DNA from: Clostridia bacterium
Lineage (GTDB): Bacteria; Bacillota; Clostridia; UMGS1883; UMGS1540
Length of the DNA: 64,000 nucleotides
Assembly: GCA_017620205.1 (NCBI GenBank)
Contig: JAFZQX010000046.1
Location: forward strand, 32,120 to 96,119
Direction: 5' to 3'
Made by a program: the position numbers and the translations under genes. The notes below the pieces were generated by a model. The model did not search any database and was not told where the DNA came from. It saw only the letters and a program-made list of their open reading frames with translations. How positions within the stretch are numbered: the stretch's first letter is position 1; the number at the start of each line of letters is the position of its first letter. Below, one piece after another: positions 29,834 to 38,427 of this stretch.

Positions 29834-29859
29834 CCGCCGTAGAAATACGGCGGTTTTTT
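29834..29859 (+). terminator. Terminator between pcfB and the SLH adhesin gene
   Basis: CCGCCGTA (29834-29841), tetraloop GAAA, TACGGCGG (29846-29853) and six T. A perfect 8-bp GC-rich stem. Confidence 0.92.
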
Positions 29860-29901
29860 CATGCAAAAATATAATTTCAGTTTAAATTGGAGGAGTTTAA
29901 A

Positions 29902-32900
29902 ATGTCTATAAAGAAAGCTATTAAATCTATTATATCAATCATATTATCAGTACACATGGTAATTTCCGTAACACCAAGCGTATCTGCAGCACAGCATAAT
30001 GAGTATATTGATCCTGCGGACGTATGGATGACAGTAAACAACAGAACGAATGAATTGGACATGAACGCTACAGTCACATACGAAACACAGTATTGTCCCG
30101 TGTGCGATAAAGAAACGGCTTGTATGACATACAGAGTTCCGGAATACACAAAATCGGGCGAAACAGCGCTCAATCGCAACGTAAGATATTCGGACGGCAC
30201 TTGTGTTGACGGAACATCAAAAGGAAACCTTGACAGCGGTATACCGGGTCAGGACGCATATTACACCGGGTATCATTGGACAAAATCTGTTTGCCAGAGC
30301 TGCGGTACAATAAACGCAATAGACGGGCCGGGAGCTTATGATTTTAACAGAAATGTATATTGTCTTAACCCGTGTGATTATAATTTCTTTTTGGATTTTG
30401 ATAATACAACATACGAGCCTTATGACGAAGATTATCATACAGTAACGCTCAAAGCCGGAAAGTATTGTCAGTTTTGCAAAGGTACAAAAGAGCGCGGCAC
30501 AAACAAAAAAGAAGCACATGATTTTACAGAAGTAGTTGATGCACAGCTTGGAAATAACCGCTTCTGTATTCATCAGCATTGTGATGACTGCGGCTATGAA
30601 ACGAGCGAGTATGTAACTGCAAAATCCGTAATTACATCATACTATGGCGAAGTTGACGGAGACGCTCATACTCTGACAGTTTCGGATTTGTCGGACAGAG
30701 GCGTAAAAACATCAATCCGCTACGGTAAAACGGCTGAAAAGTGTAACCTTACATCAGCTCCGAATTTTACGGAAGCCGGATATAACACGGTTTACTATGA
30801 AATAACATATATGTATGACGGCGAGAGCATGACGGAAAACGGCGTAAGCTACGTTTGGCTTCTTGACGAGCCTGAAATCAGTGTAACAATTATCATGCCG
30901 GAAACAAGAAACGAAACACACGAACATGATTTCAGATATATCGAAACTGTACCGCCGACCTGTAATACACTCGGCTACGAAAGATGGCAGTGTAAAGATT
31001 GCGGAGCACTTGAAAAGAAGAATTATGTTCAGATGACAGGACATGACTATGAAACGGTAACGATAAAAGACGCTACTTGCAAAGAAAACGGCTTGATACT
31101 TAACCTTTGCAAAAACTGTGGTGATTTCAATACAGTAACCACAACAACAGGAGCGCATAAATACAATGTAAAGACAATAAATCCGACTTGTCAGATGGTG
31201 GGATATACCGAGCATAAATGCGAATTGTGCGGAGATACATATTTAACAGATATTCAGCCCATAGTATCTCATGCGTTTGAGAGTATAGTAAAAGAGCCTA
31301 CCTGCACAGACAAAGGCTACACAACATCAACGTGTTCAATGTGCGGCTTAACCAATGTAACGGATTATACAGAACCTTTGGGACATGACTATGACGAAGG
31401 CAAGACGGTGACAAACTCCACCTGTGAAGGCGAGGGCGTTATAGAATACACTTGCAGCAGATGTGGCGATAAGATGATAAAATCAACATCCGCAAACGGT
31501 CATAAACCCGGTGCGCCTGCAAACTGCACAGAACCTCAAATATGTGAGGACTGCGGAACAATTTTACAGCTTCCGAAAGGTCATACCTACGAAAGCAGGG
31601 TAATTGCCCCGACCTGTACCGAAATGGGATATACAGTATATAAGTGCAAAGACTGCGGTGATGAATATACAGGCGATTACACAGATAAAGCGGAACATAA
31701 ATATACAAAAACAGTTACAGAGCCTACCTGCACAGAACACGGCTTTTCAACTTATGTATGCAGCGAGTGCGGAGCAAGCTATATTTCAGACTTTGTAAAA
31801 CAGCTCGGTCATACTCCTTCCGAATGGATTATTGATACGCCTGCAACTATTGAAAACAGCGGTGAAAAACATATTGAGTGTACAACATGCGGTGAAAAGC
31901 TTCAGAATGTTGAAATACCGAAACTTGCGGATATAGACAGGACTGACGAGGACGGCAACGCAGAGGTAGGCAGATTCTCTGTTCTTTTAACAGGAAAAGA
32001 CGGTGTTCCGGTGTTTAACGGTGAGGTTATAATAGACGCAAACGATAACATCTCAATTAAATTACCTAATGGCAGACTGCTTGATATTGCAGATCCTACA
32101 ACTGTAACCGTATTCTTTGCGGAAACACAGCAGCCCGCGGAAAACATTAACATATCTATTGAGGACGCAAACGGTAATCACGCGACAGGCACAACAAACG
32201 AAAACGGACAGGCTGTATTTCCGGGGGACAGCACCAATACGGGCGAAAACAACGGAACAATAGGCACAGAGGGCGAAGAAGAAACAAATACTTATGTAGT
32301 AACCGTAACAGACAAGGACAACACAGTTATTCCCGGCTGTACTATAAAGGTTGATGAAAACAACAATATAATTGTTACGCTTCCCGAAGGCATAATCCCT
32401 TCAAATGAGCAGCCTATAATTATCATAGTAAAAGACCAGAACGGCACACCGCAGCAGGAAGTAGAAATCACAGTAGTGGGGGACAATGACTATTCTGCAA
32501 CGGGAAAAACCGATTCAGACGGTAAAACTACCGTTCCCGAAACAAACCTCGGTTACACGGATGAAAACGGCAAAGTTACTGTTGACGGATATACTGTAAC
32601 GGTAGAGAACAAGGACGGTCCCATTGAAAACGCTTATGTAGAGCGTGATGAAAAAGGCAAAATAAGCGTAAAACTGCCCGACGGCAAGACTTTGAAAACT
32701 TCAAATCAGACAACCGTTACAGTCCTTGACAAAGACGGCAAGACCGTAAAAGGCGTTTCCGTAACGGTAACAGATAACAAAAACGGCAAAGCAACAAAAT
32801 CAACCGACTCAAAGGGCAAAATAACGGTTCCCGTTAAAAGCTCGGGAGGCAGCAGTTCTTCATCTTCGGGCAGAAGCTCCGGCGGTGGTGTATCGTTGGC

Positions 32901-33570
32901 AACAGTAAAAACCAATACAACAGCCGAAGAACATAAAGCATATATTTACGGCTATGAGGACGGAACGTTCAGACCGGAAAAGGACATGACAAGGGCAGAA
33001 GCCGCAGCAATCTTTGCAAGACTTATTTCCGAAAAGAAAGGCGAAACTATAAGCGGCAGTTCCAAATTCTCCGATGTTAAGGCAAAAGACTGGTTCTCCA
33101 AAGATGTAGCATACCTTGAAAAGTATAACATTATAAAGGGATATGAGGATAAGACTTTCAGACCGGAAAAAGCGGTTACAAGAGCCGAATTTGTAACAAT
33201 GGCGGTACGCTATTACGGCTTGTTCAACGAAGTTAAGAAAACAGGGCAAACCGTTAAATATACAGACCTTAACAGCAGTTATTGGGCGTATGACGATATT
33301 GCGTATGCTAAAAATATCGGCTGGCTAAACGGTTATGCAGACGGCACTTTCAAGGGCGATAACAATATAACCCGTGCGGAGGTTGTAACTGTTGTAAACC
33401 GCGCGACAGGCAGAAAAGCCGATGAAAGCTATATAAACAAAAACCTGTCTGTTCTCAATAAATTCACAGACCTTAAAAACAACGCACATTGGGCATATTA
33501 CGATATAGAGGAAGCAGCCAATACACATAAGGCAACAAAAGCCGGCGAAGCTGAAACGTGGACAAAATAA
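29902..33570 (+). CDS. Large secreted SLH-domain surface protein of the ICE (putative mating adhesin)
   Basis: 1,222 residues from ATG 29902 (SD GGAGG 29889-29893). Signal peptide (IKKAIKSIISIILSVHMVIS ... SVSA). The N-terminal part has scattered CxxC pairs. Residues ~340-675 hold eight to nine ~40-residue repeats of the form PTC-x-GY-xx-C-x-x-CG ... GH, which look like repeated zinc-ribbon-like modules. Residues ~680-1000 contain four beta-rich repeats (GKDGVPVFNGEVIIDANDN, DKDNTVIPG, KDGPIENAYV, DKDGKTVKGV), then a Ser/Gly linker. Three SLH domains (~1010-1180; GYEDGTFRPEKDMTRAEAAAIFARL) should bind the pyruvylated secondary cell-wall polymer. It lies between relaxase/pcfB and virD4, so a role in donor-recipient contact is inferred. 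Confidence 0.85.
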   Translation: MSIKKAIKSIISIILSVHMVISVTPSVSAAQHNEYIDPADVWMTVNNRTNELDMNATVTYETQYCPVCDKETACMTYRVPEYTKSGETALNRNVRYSDGTCVDGTSKGNLDSGIPGQDAYYTGYHWTKSVCQSCGTINAIDGPGAYDFNRNVYCLNPCDYNFFLDFDNTTYEPYDEDYHTVTLKAGKYCQFCKGTKERGTNKKEAHDFTEVVDAQLGNNRFCIHQHCDDCGYETSEYVTAKSVITSYYGEVDGDAHTLTVSDLSDRGVKTSIRYGKTAEKCNLTSAPNFTEAGYNTVYYEITYMYDGESMTENGVSYVWLLDEPEISVTIIMPETRNETHEHDFRYIETVPPTCNTLGYERWQCKDCGALEKKNYVQMTGHDYETVTIKDATCKENGLILNLCKNCGDFNTVTTTTGAHKYNVKTINPTCQMVGYTEHKCELCGDTYLTDIQPIVSHAFESIVKEPTCTDKGYTTSTCSMCGLTNVTDYTEPLGHDYDEGKTVTNSTCEGEGVIEYTCSRCGDKMIKSTSANGHKPGAPANCTEPQICEDCGTILQLPKGHTYESRVIAPTCTEMGYTVYKCKDCGDEYTGDYTDKAEHKYTKTVTEPTCTEHGFSTYVCSECGASYISDFVKQLGHTPSEWIIDTPATIENSGEKHIECTTCGEKLQNVEIPKLADIDRTDEDGNAEVGRFSVLLTGKDGVPVFNGEVIIDANDNISIKLPNGRLLDIADPTTVTVFFAETQQPAENINISIEDANGNHATGTTNENGQAVFPGDSTNTGENNGTIGTEGEEETNTYVVTVTDKDNTVIPGCTIKVDENNNIIVTLPEGIIPSNEQPIIIIVKDQNGTPQQEVEITVVGDNDYSATGKTDSDGKTTVPETNLGYTDENGKVTVDGYTVTVENKDGPIENAYVERDEKGKISVKLPDGKTLKTSNQTTVTVLDKDGKTVKGVSVTVTDNKNGKATKSTDSKGKITVPVKSSGGSSSSSSGRSSGGGVSLATVKTNTTAEEHKAYIYGYEDGTFRPEKDMTRAEAAAIFARLISEKKGETISGSSKFSDVKAKDWFSKDVAYLEKYNIIKGYEDKTFRPEKAVTRAEFVTMAVRYYGLFNEVKKTGQTVKYTDLNSSYWAYDDIAYAKNIGWLNGYADGTFKGDNNITRAEVVTVVNRATGRKADESYINKNLSVLNKFTDLKNNAHWAYYDIEEAANTHKATKAGEAETWTK

Positions 33571-33668
33571 TTTTTTTAAACCGTAATTTTTTTGCGTTTT
33601 ATTATTTTTGCTGATACAATCAAATCAGATAGAAAACAAACCAATATTTTTTGAGGAGGTATCTGATT

Positions 33669-34136
33669 ATGAAAAAGAAAATCTTTTGTTTGGCAGTAGC
33701 GGTTTTAATGCTTGCGGGGTTTGCGGTGTCGGCAAATGATAACGTGTATCTGTTCTTTGCGACAGAGGGCGGCTCAAATGTTGATTTCCTGCAAATGCCG
33801 CGCGGAACGGTTGTAAATCTTGATGAGTTCATAACCGAAAAGGCAGGATACGAATTTGACGGTTGGTACGGTAGTCCTAACGAGATGACAAACAGGCTTA
33901 CCGAAACAGTCCTTGAAGAAAATACAATATTATGGGCAAAATGGAAAGCTCCCGAAGGGTTATCGGAACGTCAGATAGAAAACGAGATACTGTCAAGAAC
34001 GGTTATAGGAAATCATGTAGTGCTTCAGACTTTTGATAATGAGATAAAGATTGTACCCGTATCGGAAATATGGTTACAGCAAAACGCAAGGCTCGAAGCG
34101 CTTATGAAGGTACACAACGAATACTTCAATAAATAA
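33669..34136 (+). CDS. Secreted InlB B-repeat protein
   Basis: 155 residues from ATG 33669 (GAGGAGGT upstream). Signal peptide KKKIFCLAVAVLMLAGFAVSAN. Residues ~25-85 are one Listeria-Bacteroides (InlB B-type) repeat: GTVVNLDEFITEKAGYEFDGWYGSP ... NTILWAKWK. The C-terminal ~60 residues are helical. Secreted companion of the SLH adhesin in this ICE family; probably acts at the cell surface during mating. No anchor seen. Confidence 0.8.
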   Translation: MKKKIFCLAVAVLMLAGFAVSANDNVYLFFATEGGSNVDFLQMPRGTVVNLDEFITEKAGYEFDGWYGSPNEMTNRLTETVLEENTILWAKWKAPEGLSERQIENEILSRTVIGNHVVLQTFDNEIKIVPVSEIWLQQNARLEALMKVHNEYFNK

Positions 34137-34146
34137 TACGAAACGA

Positions 34147-34175
34147 GAGGGTGAACGAAAGTTCATCCTCTTTTT
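34147..34175 (+). terminator. Terminator before the virD4 leader
   Basis: GAGGGTGAAC (34147-34156), GAAA loop, GTTCATCCTC (34161-34170; one G-T pair), T5. The SD of the leader ORF begins at 34182. Confidence 0.85.
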
Positions 34176-34195
34176 GCTTTCGGGGAGGTGTTTTT

Positions 34196-34225
34196 ATGGT
34201 AAGGATAAGGGGTGATACCCCGTGA
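34196..34225 (+). CDS. Nine-residue leader peptide overlapping the virD4 start
   Basis: ATG 34196, with the strong SD GGGGAGGTG (34182-34190), encodes MVRIRGDTP and stops at TGA 34223-34225, overlapping the virD4 GTG (34222-34224). The virD4 SD (GGGGTG) is the 5' half of a small hairpin, GGGGT-GAT-ACCCC (34209-34221), inside the leader. A ribosome on the leader would open it and terminate on top of the GTG. Translational coupling is inferred. Confidence 0.5.
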   Translation: MVRIRGDTP

Positions 34226-36030
34226 GAAGACAAAACAATACAAAAACTACTGCCGTGCTGCTTGCCTGCGGCGCGCCCGTTGTTATATGGTTTGCGCTTT
34301 TGGTTGCAGGCTGCTATGCGGAAGGCAATAAACTGTTTGACCTTTTAGACAGTATAAACACTGCGCTCGGAAATCCCATGCATATAGTGATAAACGAATA
34401 CAGCATAAAGACCGTGCTAATATTTTTGCTGTTGTATGCTATGGGCATAGGAATATACTTTTCATCAAGAGAGAACCGCAGGCCCGGAGAGGAACACGGT
34501 TCTGCCAAATGGGGAGTGGTTTCAAGCATAGCCAAAAAGTATGCTGATAAAAAGGACAAACGTAATAACCTTATAATTACACAGACAATGCGTATAGGGC
34601 TAAATGCCAAAAAGCACAGACGAAATCTGAATGTTCTTGTGGTCGGCGGCTCGGGCGCAGGTAAAACGCGGTTTTATGCAAAGCCGAATATTATGCAATG
34701 CAATTCTTCTTTTATAATTGCCGATCCGAAAGGCGAAATGCTCCGCGCAGTAGCGCCGCTTTTGCTTGAAAAGGGTTATGATGTGAAGGTTTTTAACCTT
34801 ATAACGCCGAAAGACTCCGACGGATATAACCCGTTTGTATATGTAAGAACGGACGAGGACGTTATAAAGCTCATAACTAACCTTATTCAAAATACAACAC
34901 CGAAGAACGCACAGCAAAACGATCCTTTTTGGGAGAAATCCGAAATAGCGCTCGATACTGCACTTATGCTGTATCTTCTGCATGAAGCGCCGCCGGAGGA
35001 GCAGAACTTTGAAATGCTCATGTTTATGATAGAAAATGCGGCGGCAATGGAAGATGACGATGAGTACCAATCTCCCGTTGATATGCTGTTTCAGGGACTT
35101 GAAGAAGAAAACCCCGAACACATAGCGCTGAAGCAATACAAAATATTCAAGCAGGCGAGCGGGAAAACAGAAAAATCCATATTGATTTCAGCGGCAGTAA
35201 GACTTGCCGCCTTTAATTTGCCCGAAATAGCGAGAATGACATCGTATGACAATCTTGATTTGGGGAGCATGGGCGAGCGCAAAAAAGCCATATTCTGCGT
35301 AATACCCGATAACGATAATTCTTTTAACTATCTTGTGGGTATGCTGTATACACAGGCTTTTCAGGAGCTTTATTATAAAGCTGACCATGAATACGGCGGT
35401 GAGTTGCCCGTGCCCGTGCATTTTGTAATGGACGAGTTTGCAAACGTCGCGCTTCCCGATAACTTTGAAAGACTGCTTGCAACAATGCGTTCAAGGCGAA
35501 TTTCCGTAAGTATAATAATTCAGAATATGGCGCAGCTTAAAGCGCTTTTTAAGGATAATTGGGAGAGCTTGGTCGGCAACTGCGATACAATGCTGTATCT
35601 CGGCGGTAATGAACAGTCAACACATGAGTATATATCAAAAATGCTCGGCAAAGAAACCATTGATACAAGGACAAGGGGTATAACCAAAGGACAGCACGGC
35701 TCAAGCAACACAAACTACCAAAACGCAGGGCGAGAGCTTTTAACGCTTGACGAAGTGAGATTACTTGATAATTCAAACGCGCTTGTGTTTATAAGGGGCG
35801 AAAAGCCTATTATGGATAAAAAGTTTGATATTATTTCGCATCCGAATATAAAAATGACGGCAGACGGCGGCGCAAAGCCGTATTCGCACAGCAAAGAAAA
35901 CAAGTATTTCAGACGTGATCTGAGCTTTGCGGTAAATGATGACTTATCAAATATAGAATTATTAGACTTTGGAGGCAACAATGAAAGACTACAAGGTGAC
36001 GATAACCGAAACTCTGAAAATGACGGTTGA
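34222..36030 (+). CDS. VirD4/TcpA-type coupling protein
   Basis: 602 residues (GTG 34222). Two N-terminal membrane helices (~10-33 and ~70-90), then the TraG/VirD4 ATPase: Walker A VVGGSGAGKTRFYAKPN (~139-153), ADPKGEM, and Walker B FVMDEFANVALPD (~400). It recruits the relaxase-DNA complex to the transfer channel and pumps DNA. The gene following (pcfM) starts inside its last 50 nt. Its start is controlled by the leader/hairpin arrangement just upstream, if GTG 34222 is right. Confidence 0.93.
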   Translation: MRRQNNTKTTAVLLACGAPVVIWFALLVAGCYAEGNKLFDLLDSINTALGNPMHIVINEYSIKTVLIFLLLYAMGIGIYFSSRENRRPGEEHGSAKWGVVSSIAKKYADKKDKRNNLIITQTMRIGLNAKKHRRNLNVLVVGGSGAGKTRFYAKPNIMQCNSSFIIADPKGEMLRAVAPLLLEKGYDVKVFNLITPKDSDGYNPFVYVRTDEDVIKLITNLIQNTTPKNAQQNDPFWEKSEIALDTALMLYLLHEAPPEEQNFEMLMFMIENAAAMEDDDEYQSPVDMLFQGLEEENPEHIALKQYKIFKQASGKTEKSILISAAVRLAAFNLPEIARMTSYDNLDLGSMGERKKAIFCVIPDNDNSFNYLVGMLYTQAFQELYYKADHEYGGELPVPVHFVMDEFANVALPDNFERLLATMRSRRISVSIIIQNMAQLKALFKDNWESLVGNCDTMLYLGGNEQSTHEYISKMLGKETIDTRTRGITKGQHGSSNTNYQNAGRELLTLDEVRLLDNSNALVFIRGEKPIMDKKFDIISHPNIKMTADGGAKPYSHSKENKYFRRDLSFAVNDDLSNIELLDFGGNNERLQGDDNRNSENDG

Positions 36031-36166
36031 CATCAAAGCAGATTCGCGTGAAGAAGCTGAAATGATAGCGGAGTCCAAATGGGGAAACAGTGATTACATT
36101 TTAGACGCAGAATGTTTTGACAACGTAAAATTTAAAGCAAAACAGGTAAAGGAAATAGAAAGATAA
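35981..36166 (+). CDS. DpnD/PcfM-family small protein
   Basis: 61 residues from ATG 35981 with GGAGG 10 nt upstream, inside the end of virD4. MKDYKVTITETLKMTVDIKADSREEAEMIA ... W...YILDAECFDNVKF matches the DpnD/PcfM family of pCF10-like and other conjugation clusters. Function unknown; it ends KEIER*. Confidence 0.78.
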   Translation: MKDYKVTITETLKMTVDIKADSREEAEMIAESKWGNSDYILDAECFDNVKFKAKQVKEIER

Positions 36167-36184
36167 TAAAGGGGGTTATTCAAC

Positions 36185-36499
36185 ATGAAAAACAAAATCA
36201 AAAGATTTAGCAAAAGCCTTAGAGTGATAAGATACATTCTTATAGCCGTAGCAATAATCATGTCGCTAATGACAAACACGGTCTTTGCGGCAGATCCGTT
36301 ATCTACAATAAACAGATTATCGGAGTTTATCTTTTCTGCAATAAAGGCGATAGGTCTTATACTGCTCGGCTTTGGTATCGTGCAGATAGGTCTTTCGCTT
36401 AAATCGCATGACGCATCGCAGAGAGCAAACGGCTTTTTAACATTCTTCGGCGGCGTTGTAATAGCTTTTGCAAAAGATATTTTGGATATGATTATGTAA
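36185..36499 (+). CDS. Maff2-family VirB2/TrbC-like membrane protein
   Basis: 104 residues, ATG 36185 with GGGGG-type SD. A basic N-terminus and hydrophobic leader ending NTVFAADP (possible signal cleavage), then two membrane helices (FIFSAIKAIGLILLGFGIVQIGL and FLTFFGGVVIAFAKDILDMI) joined by SLKSHDASQRANG, the Maff2 signature. The size, leader and two-helix hairpin fit a VirB2/TrbC pilin-like subunit of the conjugation channel. Followed by a terminator. Confidence 0.82.
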   Translation: MKNKIKRFSKSLRVIRYILIAVAIIMSLMTNTVFAADPLSTINRLSEFIFSAIKAIGLILLGFGIVQIGLSLKSHDASQRANGFLTFFGGVVIAFAKDILDMIM

Positions 36500-36521
36500 T
36501 AATCAGCTAATTCTTTGGAAA

Positions 36522-36555
36522 AGGCAATCTATCTTAATTGATAGGTTGCCTTTTT
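36522..36555 (+). terminator. Terminator between the Maff2 gene and virB6
   Basis: GGCAATCTATC (36522-36532) pairs with GATAGGTTGCC (36539-36549; one G-T pair), T6 after. The virB6 TTG start is 23 nt downstream. Confidence 0.9.
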
Positions 36556-36577
36556 TCAATAAGGGGGTGGATTACAT

Positions 36578-37417
36578 TTGTCCGACAACTGGATTGTGGC
36601 AAATTTAGAGAACGCATTTTCAACATGGAACGATAAAATGGGCGAAATATGGACGCTTGTAACAACTTCTCCGCAGGATTTTAAAGGCGGGGCGGTCTGG
36701 AGCGTTGTCCAAAACATAAACGGCGGGCTTCAAGCTATCGGGCTTGGGCTGTTGGTTCTCTTTTTTGCCATGTCAATATTTAAGAGCACAGCTTCATTTC
36801 GGGACTTTCAAAGACCGGAGTATGCTTTAAGGCATTTTATCCGATTTATAGCTACAAAAGTCGCTATAACATCGGCAATGGACCTTATGGTATCCGTATA
36901 TACAATTTGCGGCGGTGTTGTTGAAAACATAGCGGGAAGTTTAGGCGGTGTCGGTGCGGCGTCAGTTAGCCTGCCCGGAGCCATTGAGTCAGCCGTTGAG
37001 GACGCAGGCTTTTGGGCAAGTATCCCGCTGTGGCTTGTCACAATACTCGGCAGCCTTTTCATAACCGTCATGTCATTTATAATGATAATGTCGGTCTACG
37101 GCAGGTTTTTCAGGCTGTATATGTACACAGCGCTTGCGCCCGTTCCTATTGCAGCCTTTGGCGGTGAAGCTACGGCGGAAATGGGAAAACACTTTCTTAA
37201 ATCATACGTCGGAGTATGCTTGGAGGGCGCAGTAATTGTACTTGCCTGCATAGTGTTTTCTGCATTTTCAAGCTCAAGTACACCGTCCATAGATACAAGC
37301 ATTACAACGGTTACAATGATTTGGAAGTATCTCGGAGAAGTAATTTTCAACATGCTTGTTTTAGTAGGGCTTATAAAAGGCTCTGACAGAATAATTAAAG
37401 AAATGCTTGGAACTTAA
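36578..37417 (+). CDS. VirB6/TrbL-like conjugation membrane protein
   Basis: 279 residues, TTG start 36578 with GGGGGTGG. Five or six membrane helices: IGLGLLVLFFAMSIF, a region around FIATKVAITSAMDLMVSVYTI, IPLWLVTILGSLFITVMSFIMIMS, VGVCLEGAVIVLACIVFSAF and the C-terminal VIFNMLVLVGLIKG. The RFFRLYMYTALAPVPIAAFGG stretch is typical of ICE VirB6-like proteins. Forms the inner part of the type IV secretion channel. Confidence 0.88.
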   Translation: MSDNWIVANLENAFSTWNDKMGEIWTLVTTSPQDFKGGAVWSVVQNINGGLQAIGLGLLVLFFAMSIFKSTASFRDFQRPEYALRHFIRFIATKVAITSAMDLMVSVYTICGGVVENIAGSLGGVGAASVSLPGAIESAVEDAGFWASIPLWLVTILGSLFITVMSFIMIMSVYGRFFRLYMYTALAPVPIAAFGGEATAEMGKHFLKSYVGVCLEGAVIVLACIVFSAFSSSSTPSIDTSITTVTMIWKYLGEVIFNMLVLVGLIKGSDRIIKEMLGT

Positions 37418-37433
37418 CAAGGAGGATATATAT

Positions 37434-38006
37434 ATGTTTAATTCAGTAATAAAAAGTAATGATACAAATGCAGTTGCAAAACTTAACGAAAATATAGAAT
37501 CGAATGAAAAAAGGCTTTCATATATGCAGTCGGTAAATGACTATTATACTGTAAACGGCACAACGGCAGGATATCCGGAAATAGACGATGAACAGTCTGC
37601 CGTGCTTGACGCAAAGGTTAAAGACGGACAGAAAACACCGTATCCCGGTCAGTTCTTTACCGATAACCGAAAGGAGATAGACAGACTCAAAGCAATTATT
37701 GACAGATTGCAGAATAAGCCTGAAACCGTATTCCAAAGCTGGCAGTTTTCCGGCGGTGAAGCGGTTGTAAACCTTGCAAATAACCGTTTGCAGCTTGTTT
37801 TTGAAGAAAAGCCTTCGGACGAGAGAATAGGCGTACTCAAACAAAACGGTTTCAAATGGGCACCGAAGGGCAAGGCATGGCAAAGACCGCTTACCAATCA
37901 GACAATGTCGGTTTGTGATAAAATAGGGTTTATCAAACCGCTTGACGGCAGAAAGCCTACGGATATACAGCCTAAAGCCCCCAAAAAGAACGAACCCGAA
38001 AGATGA
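37434..38006 (+). CDS. Unknown ICE accessory protein (LPD-like C-terminus)
   Basis: 190 residues from ATG 37434 (AAGGAGG upstream). N-terminal half: helical, with LNENIESNEKRLSYMQSVNDYYTVNGTTAGYP, NRKEIDRLKAIIDRLQN. C-terminal half: FQSWQFSGGEAVVNLANNRLQLVFEEKPSD, LKQNGFKWAPKGKAWQRPLT. The GFKWAPxxxAWQR motif recurs in large polyvalent proteins of phages and ICEs. No enzymatic residues seen. It sits among channel genes but need not be part of the channel. Ends KNEPER*. Confidence 0.7.
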   Translation: MFNSVIKSNDTNAVAKLNENIESNEKRLSYMQSVNDYYTVNGTTAGYPEIDDEQSAVLDAKVKDGQKTPYPGQFFTDNRKEIDRLKAIIDRLQNKPETVFQSWQFSGGEAVVNLANNRLQLVFEEKPSDERIGVLKQNGFKWAPKGKAWQRPLTNQTMSVCDKIGFIKPLDGRKPTDIQPKAPKKNEPER

Positions 38007-38016
38007 GGTGTAGGAC

Positions 38017-38427
38017 TTGGAAATCCGTATAAACAAAGAGATTAAGGATTATCACGAAAGTTTGTTTTTTGGTCTCTCAATGCGCCAATTTATATGCTCG
38101 GCGGGCGCGCTTGGCGCGGCTGTGGGTATATACTTTGGGTTAAAAGGCGTGTTTGATAAGGAAACTGTGTCATGGCTTTGCATAGTATGCGCCGCGCCGC
38201 TTGCTGCGGCAGGTTTTTTCAAATATAACGGTTTGAACTTTGAACAGTTTGTAATGGCGTATATATACAGCGAGTTTATCTGTTCGGGTGTTCGTAAATA
38301 TGAGAGCGAAAACTATTTATATGAGGCATATAAGGAGGTGCTTAAAGATGTTCCTGTTCGGAAAAAGAAAACAAAAGAAAGAAAAGAGGAAGATAGCGAG
38401 GACAGTCCAGCAATCAATCCCTATTGA
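38017..38427 (+). CDS. PrgI-family membrane protein
   Basis: 136 residues, TTG 38017 with GAGGTG. MEIRINKEIKDYHESLFFGLSMRQFICSAG, then two membrane helices (~28-48 and ~52-72) and NFEQFVMAYIYSEF, as in PrgI of pCF10-type systems (VirB3-like). A charged tail. virB4 starts 80 nt before its end in another frame, mirroring the VirB3-VirB4 pairing. Confidence 0.87.
   Translation: MEIRINKEIKDYHESLFFGLSMRQFICSAGALGAAVGIYFGLKGVFDKETVSWLCIVCAAPLAAAGFFKYNGLNFEQFVMAYIYSEFICSGVRKYESENYLYEAYKEVLKDVPVRKKKTKERKEEDSEDSPAINPY

Noticed and set aside
34600..35136. A 178-codon minus-strand frame opposite virD4
   Set aside because: Antisense of the ATPase domain; no SD and no similarity to a known family.
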